Below, in pieces: positions 5,213-11,650 of a stretch of 12,843 nt of DNA (the stretch's first letter is position 1; the number at the start of each line of letters is the position of its first letter). Below the pieces are notes generated by a model. That model was not told the origin of the DNA and did no database searches. It saw only the letters and a program-made list of their open reading frames with translations. A program made the translations under genes and the position numbers. The DNA is from Oscillospiraceae bacterium (GTDB taxonomy: Bacteria; Bacillota; Clostridia; Oscillospirales; Acutalibacteraceae), in NCBI GenBank assembly GCA_031262125.1, contig JAISII010000114.1, positions 1 to 12,843 on the forward strand, in the 5' to 3' direction.

Positions 5213-8200
5213 TCAAACCCCCAAAATCAACTTCAACCGCTCCAGTGTGCTTGTGCCTGTCGGCACCTTTACCGAAATATAGGGCTTTGCCCCGGCACTT
5301 AACACCGCTTTGCGACCCATCGCTTTTAAAATTTCGCCTGTTTGCGGTGCTTTGATATCCCGCACAAAAAGCAGCAAAGCTTCGTTGTTTTGCTTAATTT
5401 CATAAATCCCCCGCAATGATGCAATATTGCGGATGAGTGCAATATCAACCAGACCTTTAACAACCTTTGGAACTGCACCAAAACGGTCGTTCAGCTCATC
5501 CAAAACATCGTCGGCGTCGGCGTTGGTTTTAATGTCGGCAATAAGCTTATAAATGTCCAGCCGCTGGGATGTGTTTTCAATATAATAATCAGGGATATGT
5601 GCCTGCACTGCAATGTCAATCAGGCAATCTTTGTCGTCGGTAGGGGCGGGGGCTTCGCCTTTTTCTTCGGCTACGGCTTGGGCAAGCAGTTTAAGGTACA
5701 TATCATAGCCCACGTCCTCCATATGCCCGTGTTGCTGACCACCCAAAATGTTGCCTGCACCACGCAGCTCTAAATCTCGCATTGCAATTTTAAAACCCGA
5801 GCCGAACTCTGTGTATTCACGTATTGCGGTTAGCCTTTTTTGAGAAATATCCGATAGCACTTTTTGCGGAGGATAGGTGAAATAAGCATAAGCACGCCGT
5901 GCCGAACGCCCGACACGCCCACGCAATTGGTGCAACTGAGATAACCCCATACAATCGGCGTTTTCTATAATAAAAGTATTGGCGTTGGGCAAATCGACCC
6001 CTGTTTCTACAATTGTGGTGCAAACAAGCACGTTAATTTCCTGCTCCAGCATTTGTGCCCAAACTTTCGATAATTCGCCCTCGTTCATTCTGCCGTGCCC
6101 AATGCCCACACGTGCCTCGGGTATTTCGGCTTGAATTTTAGCCGCTTTGCCTGCAATGCTTTCGGTGCGGTTGTGCAAATAAAAAACCTGCCCGCCACGC
6201 CGCAGCTCACGCCGAATTGCCTCGTTTATAATACCGCTGTCGTACTCCAGCACATAGGTTTGCACAGGGTGGCGGTTTTGCGGTGCTTCCTCCAGCACCG
6301 ACATATCACGTACTCCGCTCAAAGACATATTAAGCGTGCGTGGGATAGGCGTTGCCGAGAGTGTCAAAACATCCACATTTTTGCATAGCTCTTTAAAGCG
6401 TTCTTTTTGTGCAACGCCAAAACGCTGTTCTTCATCAATAATGCAAAGCCCCAAATCTCTGAATATAACATCCTTTTGCACAAGGCGGTGTGTGCCTATA
6501 ATCATATCAATCTCGCCACGGCGGAGTTTTTTTATAATCTCTTCCTGCTGCTTTTTTGTGCGGAAGCGTGAGAGCAGCTCGACCCGAACCGGGAATCGCT
6601 CAAACCGCCGCAACACTGTTTGGTAGTGTTGCCAAGCCAAAATTGTGGTGGGGCAGAGCAGTACGCACTGTTTGCCGTCGGTTACGCACTTAAAAGCGGC
6701 ACGCAGTGCAACCTCGGTTTTGCCAAAGCCAACATCGCCGCATAGCAATCTGTCCATTGGCGAGCTTTTTTCCATATCGCTCTTAATTTCTTCGGCTGCT
6801 TGCATTTGGTCGGGTGTTTCGTCAAATTCAAAGCCACGCTCAAAATCGTGCTGCCATTCGCTGTCGGGTGCAAAAGCAAATCCGGGGGCTTTCATTCGTG
6901 CCGAATAAAGGGCAATCAGCTCTTTTGCCATATCTTTAACCGAGCTGCGAACACGAGCCTTTGCCTTTGTCCATTCGCCGCCCCCTAAGCGTGAGAGCTT
7001 TACCGAAGTGTTTTCTTTAGGTCCGATATATTTTGCAACCAAATCCAGCTGAGTAACCGGCACATAGAGTGTGTCGGCACCTTGGTATTTGATTTTTATA
7101 TAATCTTTGGTTATGCCGCCCGTTGTGAGCTTTGAAACGCCTTGAAAAACACCTATCCCGTGGGTGGAGTGCACAACATAATCGCCGTAAGCCAGCTCCG
7201 ACAGGCTGTAAATTTCTTGCCCTTGTTTTTTTGCCTGCCGTTTCTTTTTTATTGGGGCATAACTTGCAAGCCCGTGGCTTATCAAGTAAAAATCAATTTG
7301 AGGGTATTCAATTCCGGCACTCAGTGCACCGGGCAAACAATAAATTTTGCCATGGCTTAGTTTGTCGGCACTTTTGCAAAAAATTGCAGGCAGCCCACGT
7401 TCGCACAAGCTTTCGGCAACATTTTTTGCCGATTTTTCGGTACCGCACAAAACCGTAACGGTAGCTTTGGGATGAAAAACCGCATCCAAATCCTCCGCCA
7501 GAATTTGCGTAGAACCGTTCCACGGGGAGGTTTGCTTTGCACTAAAGCTAAACAGGTCTTGCATCGGCAAATCGTACCCGCCGGCGGCAAAATTGTCTAA
7601 AAATATTGTAGGTCGGTTTGTTGTAAAATCTAAAAAGTCAGAGTATTGCCGAGAAAATTCATCAAACCCACGGCACAGCGTACCCTCGTTAAAATAATCC
7701 AGCAGGTTATGCTCATACTCAAAATTCGCACTTTTAACCCGCTCTTTAACCTTCATATGCTCCAAAACAAAGCAAATATCGCCGCCGGTAAAATAGTCGG
7801 TAAGGCAGGCGGGCTTGTCATAAACCTGTGCAATAAATTTGTCGATGTTAGAGGGCTTTATTCCGTTTTTAATTTGCTCTGCTTCATCGTGCAAAATTTC
7901 TTTTGCCTTTGCGGCTGCTTTGCCCTGCAGAGCGTTTGCAGCACGAGTTATTTTTTGCGACAGTGCATCAAAGTCGCCGATAATAACCTCGGCAGAGGGC
8001 GAGAGGGTAATCTCGTCGACTTTCTCGGTTCGGCGTTGTGTTTCAATGTCAAAATAATTAAGCGAATCAATCTCATTGCCGAAAAATTCAATTCGAATAG
8101 GGTTTTTGTCGCCCGGCACAAAAAAGTCCAAAATGCCGCCACGCAAAGCAAACTGCCCAAAACCTTCAATTTGTGCAAACCGCTGGTAGCCCAGCAGCAG

Positions 8201-8662
8201 CAAGCTTTCGGCACATTTTTCGGGCGAGATTATCTGCCCCGGTTTAAGTTTTAGTGTAGCTTTTTGCAGCACTTCGGGTGGGATGGTATATTGCAGTGCG
8301 GCATCTATGCACGCCACAACAACGTCGGCTTGCTTTTGCAAAATTTTCTGCAAAACGTCCAGCCGCTGGTGCTCAAATTCGTGGGATTTACCCGTAACTT
8401 CCTTAAAAACAAAATCACGCCCGGGGTAAAAAACCGCAGCAAGCCCCATGCTGCACAAATCGTTGCACAGGGTTTGTGCCTCGGCTTCGTCCGATGCAAT
8501 GCAAAAAGCTCTGACGTTCTTCAATCGGCAGAGCGAAAATATGGTTATTGCTTTGTTTAGATGTGTAAGCCCGGTGGCGGCTGTAACTGTTCGACCCTTT
8601 GCATGTGAACAAAGCTTTGCAAATTCGGGCAGGCGTTGCAGCGTAGCCGTTAAAAAATACAT
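5213..8662 (-). CDS. mfd: Transcription-repair coupling factor Mfd
   Basis: A 1149-residue ATP-dependent translocase that pushes stalled RNA polymerase off damaged DNA and recruits UvrA; full family length. The N-terminal UvrB-homology region includes residues 170-196 (FALRGGILDFFVPG...IRIEFFG). The RNA polymerase interaction domain starts near 490 (YGDYVVHSTHGIGVFQGV). The RecG-like motor carries Walker A GDVGFGKTE (642-650), DEEQ (743-746), motif III LSATPIPRTL (768-777) and motif VI QLRGRVGRS (912-920), followed by the translocation-in-RecG-type segment (958-980, MRDLELRGAGNILGGQQHGH). The TRCF C-terminal domain (about 1015-1130) regulates UvrA access. ATG 8662 is the only start that keeps the N-terminus; AAGGAA (8680-8675) is a rather distant ribosome binding site. 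It follows pth by 137 nt, as in Bacillus-type gene order, and ends in a repeat-derived terminator. Confidence 0.97.
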   Translation of the reverse strand: MYFLTATLQRLPEFAKLCSHAKGRTVTAATGLTHLNKAITIFSLCRLKNVRAFCIASDEAEAQTLCNDLCSMGLAAVFYPGRDFVFKEVTGKSHEFEHQRLDVLQKILQKQADVVVACIDAALQYTIPPEVLQKATLKLKPGQIISPEKCAESLLLLGYQRFAQIEGFGQFALRGGILDFFVPGDKNPIRIEFFGNEIDSLNYFDIETQRRTEKVDEITLSPSAEVIIGDFDALSQKITRAANALQGKAAAKAKEILHDEAEQIKNGIKPSNIDKFIAQVYDKPACLTDYFTGGDICFVLEHMKVKERVKSANFEYEHNLLDYFNEGTLCRGFDEFSRQYSDFLDFTTNRPTIFLDNFAAGGYDLPMQDLFSFSAKQTSPWNGSTQILAEDLDAVFHPKATVTVLCGTEKSAKNVAESLCERGLPAIFCKSADKLSHGKIYCLPGALSAGIEYPQIDFYLISHGLASYAPIKKKRQAKKQGQEIYSLSELAYGDYVVHSTHGIGVFQGVSKLTTGGITKDYIKIKYQGADTLYVPVTQLDLVAKYIGPKENTSVKLSRLGGGEWTKAKARVRSSVKDMAKELIALYSARMKAPGFAFAPDSEWQHDFERGFEFDETPDQMQAAEEIKSDMEKSSPMDRLLCGDVGFGKTEVALRAAFKCVTDGKQCVLLCPTTILAWQHYQTVLRRFERFPVRVELLSRFRTKKQQEEIIKKLRRGEIDMIIGTHRLVQKDVIFRDLGLCIIDEEQRFGVAQKERFKELCKNVDVLTLSATPIPRTLNMSLSGVRDMSVLEEAPQNRHPVQTYVLEYDSGIINEAIRRELRRGGQVFYLHNRTESIAGKAAKIQAEIPEARVGIGHGRMNEGELSKVWAQMLEQEINVLVCTTIVETGVDLPNANTFIIENADCMGLSQLHQLRGRVGRSARRAYAYFTYPPQKVLSDISQKRLTAIREYTEFGSGFKIAMRDLELRGAGNILGGQQHGHMEDVGYDMYLKLLAQAVAEEKGEAPAPTDDKDCLIDIAVQAHIPDYYIENTSQRLDIYKLIADIKTNADADDVLDELNDRFGAVPKVVKGLVDIALIRNIASLRGIYEIKQNNEALLLFVRDIKAPQTGEILKAMGRKAVLSAGAKPYISVKVPTGTSTLERLKLILGV

Positions 8663-8799
8663 TAAAGTTTACTGTTCCTTAAAATTAGGCTTTAAATTTT
8701 TGCTAATATTCAATTTATTTAAATAGAGTTTTTAAAAACGTTGGTTAGAACCCGTTGGGGAGCGGCAATTTAATTAATTATTTGCGGCTTTTTCAAAAA

Positions 8800-9408
8800 C
8801 TACTTTTGATTATACAGATTCATAGCTTTGTCAATATCGCCGTTAATAATAAGCTCGATTGCAGCAATTGCATTTTGTGCAGCAACTGCAAGCTCTTGCT
8901 GCTCTTTTTGCGAAAATTTTGACAGTACCCACGCTGAGAGGTCATAATCGGGGTGCGGCTTTTGCCCAATGCCTATTCTAATTCTGGGGAACTCGTCCGA
9001 CCCGTTGAGGTAAATTATGTTTTGCATACCTTTTTGCCCGCCGTCGCTGCCTTTTTGGCGTATTCGCAGCCGCCCTGTGGGCAGAGAAATATCGTCAAAA
9101 ATAATAAGCACATTTTGCGGCGGCAGCTTATAAAACTGCATTGCTTCAACCACTGCTTGCCCGCTCAGGTTCATAAAAGTAGAGGGTTTTAACAGCAAAA
9201 CCTTGTGCCCGCCCAAATCGGTAGTAATAGAATTAGATTTAAACTTTACACGATTTATTTTAATTTTAAGCTTGTCTGCCAAAGTGTCCAGCACAAAAAA
9301 GCCGATATTGTGGCGGGTGTTATCGTACTTTGTGCCGGGGTTGCCCAAGCCGACAATAATATAATCTACAGCAGTGCTGTTGTTAAATTTTTTGAATTTG
9401 TTGAACAT
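8800..9408 (-). CDS. pth: Peptidyl-tRNA hydrolase
   Basis: A 202-residue enzyme that cleaves the ester bond between peptide and tRNA in prematurely released peptidyl-tRNA, recycling tRNA. The active-site set of bacterial Pth is intact: N23 (GLGNPG), catalytic H33 (NTRHNIGF), N80 (STFMNLSG), D105 (IIFDD) and N130 (GGQKGMQNII). A basic extension of about 12 residues (MFNKFKKFNNST) precedes the usual start of the fold; no internal start codon offers a shorter form. Upstream sequence shows no clear Shine-Dalgarno, so translation may be weak. It sits between prs and mfd in the conserved housekeeping order. The ctc (ribosomal L25-like) gene often found between prs and pth in Bacillus is absent here. 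Confidence 0.96.
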   Translation of the reverse strand: MFNKFKKFNNSTAVDYIIVGLGNPGTKYDNTRHNIGFFVLDTLADKLKIKINRVKFKSNSITTDLGGHKVLLLKPSTFMNLSGQAVVEAMQFYKLPPQNVLIIFDDISLPTGRLRIRQKGSDGGQKGMQNIIYLNGSDEFPRIRIGIGQKPHPDYDLSAWVLSKFSQKEQQELAVAAQNAIAAIELIINGDIDKAMNLYNQK

Positions 9409-9451
9409 TAATACTTAACCATTCTGTAAGTCTATTGCGTGTGCATATATT

Positions 9452-9495
9452 CCCCTCCGGGGAGGGGTGGATTCGCTTTAGCGAAGACGGGGTGG
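9452..9495 (+). repeat. Hairpin-pair intergenic repeat, copy 3
   Basis: CCCCTCC-GG-GGAGGGG (9452-9467), spacer TGGA, TTCGC-TTTA-GCGAA (9472-9485), then GACGGGGTGG (9486-9495), whose G-run can pair back to the opening C-run. The layout matches copies 1 and 2, while the stem sequences differ, as expected of a family kept by structure. It lies in the 99-nt gap between prs and pth. Unlike copy 2, no good U-run follows on the - strand, so it is more likely an mRNA processing or stability element than a terminator. Confidence 0.65.
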
Positions 9496-9507
9496 TTTAA
9501 AAGAAAA

Positions 9508-10467
9508 TCACCCAAACTTAGGTGTAAACGGCTTGTCGGTATAAATCCTCTCAATAGCTTCGGCAAAAACCGGTGCAACGGGGAGTATTTTATATTTATC
9601 AAGCATTTTTGCCTCTGGTATTTGTATGGTGTCTAAAAATACGACTTCCGAAATTGGTGCTTTAGAAAGCTTGTCTTTAGCATCTTTAGAAAGCACGGCA
9701 TGGGTTGCACAAACGCAAACATCTTTAGCCTTGCCTTTTTCAATAACTGCGGTTGCGGCACTGCATAGTGTTCCTGCAGTGTCAACCAAATCGTACAAAA
9801 TAATAACCCGTTTGTCGGTAACATCGCCGATTATGTTCATAACCTCCGAAACGCCGGCTTTGGGTCTGCGTTTGTCTATAATGGCAAGCGAGCAGCCAAG
9901 CTTGCTGGCAAAATTGCGTGCCCGAGTAACCGAGCCTAAATCGGGAGAAACAACTATGTAATCATCACGGTCGGGACCTATTTTTTCTTTCATATAGTTT
10001 GCCAACAGCGGGGCACCGTAAAGGTGGTCAACAGGAATATTAAAAAAGCCCTGAATCTGGTTAGCGTGCAAATCCATAGTAAGCAAACGGTCGGCGCCTG
10101 CGGTGGTAATAAGGTCGGCACACAGCTTTGCGGTAATCGGGTCACGGGGGCGTGCCTTGCGGTCTTGCCTTGCATAGCCAAAATAGGGCATAACCGCCGT
10201 AATTCTTGCCGAGGACGAGCGACGCATTGCATCAATCATAACCAGCATTTCCATCAGGTTATCGTTAACAGGGCCGCATGTGCTTTGAACAATAAAGCAG
10301 TCGCTGCCACGTACCGACTCGTGCAGGTTAATCGAAACCTCGCCGTCGTTAAATTGCGAACAGGTGCATTTGCCCAAGGGCAAACCCAAACAGCCCGCAA
10401 TGCCTTGTGCAACCTCTTTGTTAGAGTTGCCGGAAAAAATTTTAATGTCCTTGCCGTGAAAAGTCAT
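9508..10467 (-). CDS. prs: Ribose-phosphate pyrophosphokinase (PRPP synthetase)
   Basis: A 319-residue class I enzyme making PRPP from ribose 5-phosphate and ATP for purine, pyrimidine, His, Trp and NAD synthesis. Seen motifs: ribose-phosphate/nucleotide region FSGNSNKEVAQ (11-21); ATP-binding YFGYARQDRK (95-104); MDLHANQIQGFF (131-142) with H134; the flexible catalytic loop KRRPKAGVSEV (199-209) with K199 and R201; and the PRPP loop YDLVDTAGT (225-233). In that loop the first of the normally paired acidic residues (DDxxDTxGT) is Tyr225. The TAC codon is plain in the sequence and the rest of the protein is intact, so this looks like a real variant. RBS AGGAG (10481-10477) lies 9 nt upstream of ATG 10467. 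It follows the GlmU-like gene by 78 nt without a terminator, so co-transcription is likely. Confidence 0.95.
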   Translation of the reverse strand: MTFHGKDIKIFSGNSNKEVAQGIAGCLGLPLGKCTCSQFNDGEVSINLHESVRGSDCFIVQSTCGPVNDNLMEMLVMIDAMRRSSSARITAVMPYFGYARQDRKARPRDPITAKLCADLITTAGADRLLTMDLHANQIQGFFNIPVDHLYGAPLLANYMKEKIGPDRDDYIVVSPDLGSVTRARNFASKLGCSLAIIDKRRPKAGVSEVMNIIGDVTDKRVIILYDLVDTAGTLCSAATAVIEKGKAKDVCVCATHAVLSKDAKDKLSKAPISEVVFLDTIQIPEAKMLDKYKILPVAPVFAEAIERIYTDKPFTPKFG

Positions 10468-10545
10468 TGTTTAATTCTCCTGTTTTTTAGAATTTTAAAT
10501 GCAGTACCTCAAATAAATTTTATAATAAATAACTTAGTTTTTAAT

Positions 10546-11283
10546 TTATAGTTTTCTTGCAATCTCGTTCAGTTCTTCAAGCTGTGCAGGGTCGTTAGCA
10601 CCCAAAACAGTGTTTGGTGAGCTTGCTGTAAACACACTAACTTTTTGCCCCTGTGCAATAAGCAGCTTTAAGGCATCCGGCAAATAATACTCTTTAGCCG
10701 AATTATTGGAGGTGATTTTGTTAAGAACCGAAAGCAAAGCGCGTGTGTTAAACCAATATGCCCCCGAGTTAACCTCGCAGACTTTAAGTGTGGCTTCGTC
10801 GGCATCTTTTTGCTCTACTATTTTTTGCAGATTACCGTCTGCATCCCGCACAACTCTGCCATAGCCAGTTGGGTCGGCAATTTCGGCAGAAATAAGCGTT
10901 GCGGCATTATCTCCGCTGCGGTGCAATTTAAGGGCATCGGCAATGGTTTGTGAGTCCATAAAAGGTGCATCGCCGTTAAGAACAATGCAGTCGCCGCCGT
11001 TTTTGCATAAAAAATCCTCAGCCATCATAACCGCATGCCCCGTACCCAAGCGTTCCGCCTGATATACGGTTTTAACGGGATAACTAAGGGAATTAACATA
11101 ATCCTCGATTGCTTCTTTTTTAAAGCCCTTAACAACGCATATGTTGCTAACGCCTGCCCCCTTGAGCGAATCAATCACCCATTGGAGCATAGGCTTGCCC
11201 AGAACTAAAGACAATGTCTTCGGCAAATCCGACTTCATACGCTTGCCCTCGCCTCCGGCAAGAACAACCCCACAAGTAGACAT
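10546..11283 (-). CDS. glmU: GlmU-type N-acetylglucosamine-1-phosphate uridyltransferase, acetyltransferase half absent
   Basis: A 245-residue nucleotidyltransferase forming UDP-GlcNAc from UTP and GlcNAc-1-P for peptidoglycan. GlmU landmarks, numbered from this start: LAGGEGKRM (8-16), K22 (DLPK), Q75, LGTGHA (79-84), metal-binding D105 (NGDAP), GYGRVV (140-145), E157 (VEQKDAD), N172 (EVNSG), EYYLPDA (198-204) and N230 (GANDPAQ). These match the catalytic residues of the GlmU pyrophosphorylase domain. The protein stops right after the linker helix (LEELNEIARKL) where bifunctional GlmU, about 455 residues, continues into a left-handed beta-helix acetyltransferase. Only 78 nt separate it from prs, so no remnant fits. 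ATG 11283 is chosen because GAGGTG (11297-11292) lies 8 nt upstream; an ATG at 11301 has no ribosome binding site. First gene of the leftward block. Confidence 0.88.
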   Translation of the reverse strand: MSTCGVVLAGGEGKRMKSDLPKTLSLVLGKPMLQWVIDSLKGAGVSNICVVKGFKKEAIEDYVNSLSYPVKTVYQAERLGTGHAVMMAEDFLCKNGGDCIVLNGDAPFMDSQTIADALKLHRSGDNAATLISAEIADPTGYGRVVRDADGNLQKIVEQKDADEATLKVCEVNSGAYWFNTRALLSVLNKITSNNSAKEYYLPDALKLLIAQGQKVSVFTASSPNTVLGANDPAQLEELNEIARKL

Positions 11284-11333
11284 ATGCAAAACACCTCGCA
11301 TTCAAAAAATCAAAAATAAATTTACAAATACTA

Positions 11334-11361
11334 TTATTACACAAACTTAAAAAAATTTCAA
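11334..11361 (-). promoter_or_regulatory. Sigma-A promoter of the glmU-prs block
   Basis: On the - strand, TTGAAA (11361-11356, 5/6) is followed by a 16-nt AT-rich spacer and TAATAA (11339-11334, 4/6). The expected start near 11327 gives a leader of about 45 nt before ATG 11283. It also means the ATG at 11301 has only about 25 nt of leader and no ribosome binding site. Confidence 0.6.
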
Positions 11362-11465
11362 GTAATAAACAAAAAATAATAACAATATTTTTTTTAAAAA
11401 ATGAATACTCGTGCAGTCTTATTAACAACACCGCAAATATTTGGTTAATCTCTATTAAAAAACAG

Positions 11466-11480
11466 TTCACAATTTGTGAA
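11466..11480. promoter_or_regulatory. Perfect 15-bp dyad, probable operator
   Basis: TTCACAA-T-TTGTGAA has perfect 7-bp arms about a single central base. The TGTGA half-site and odd-centred symmetry are typical of dimeric HTH repressors or activators. It lies about 53-67 nt upstream of the sigma-28-like -35 element and about 105 nt upstream of the glmU -35 box, so an effect on the starch-binding gene is more likely. The protein that binds it is unknown. Confidence 0.5.
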
Positions 11481-11532
11481 AACGTAACAAAAAACAGACC
11501 TAAATATTGGCACTATGGCTGTAATAAAATTC

Positions 11533-11576
11533 TAAAACAGAAAATATACCCCCGATAAAAACCATATAATTATAAT
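11533..11576 (+). promoter_or_regulatory. Promoter region of the starch-binding gene, sigma-28/sigma-D-like
   Basis: TAAA (11533-11536) and CCCGATAA (11551-11558, 7/8 match to GCCGATAA) are separated by 14 nt, which fits the sigma-28/sigma-D consensus TAAA-N14-16-GCCGATAA/T. Two abutting TATAAT hexamers (11565-11570 and 11571-11576) follow, but no TTGACA-like box lies 16-18 nt upstream of either, so a plain sigma-A promoter is less well supported. The leader to ATG 11651 would be about 75-85 nt. Confidence 0.45.
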
Positions 11577-11650
11577 AGAAAAGTTGGAACACAAAAGCTT
11601 TGCGACAAAAAATTGTAAAAATACCTTTTTAGTTATCAGGAGGAGCAGCG

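Larger units (their letters stand above)
11302..11650. other. 349-nt divergent intergenic region
   Basis: Very AT-rich, with no credible coding frame. It carries the leftward glmU promoter (11334-11361), a long T8A6 tract (about 11387-11400), a 15-bp perfect dyad (11466-11480), and a rightward promoter region (11533-11576) for the starch-binding protein. The RBS AGGAGG is at 11638-11643. Confidence 0.7.

Noticed and set aside
7646..8254. A 202-codon + strand open frame inside mfd
   Set aside because: It is fully antisense to the conserved N-terminal half of Mfd, has no ribosome binding site of note, and has no recognisable domain.
8714..8762. Possible terminator between pth and mfd (GGTT/AACC stem and an AGTTTTTAAAAACG dyad)
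   Set aside because: The stem is only 4 bp and AT-rich, and the U-run is interrupted; it is not convincing as an intrinsic terminator.
10024..10551. A 175-codon + strand open frame opposite prs
   Set aside because: It is the antisense shadow of the conserved PRPP synthetase; codon phase and protein conservation favour the - strand.
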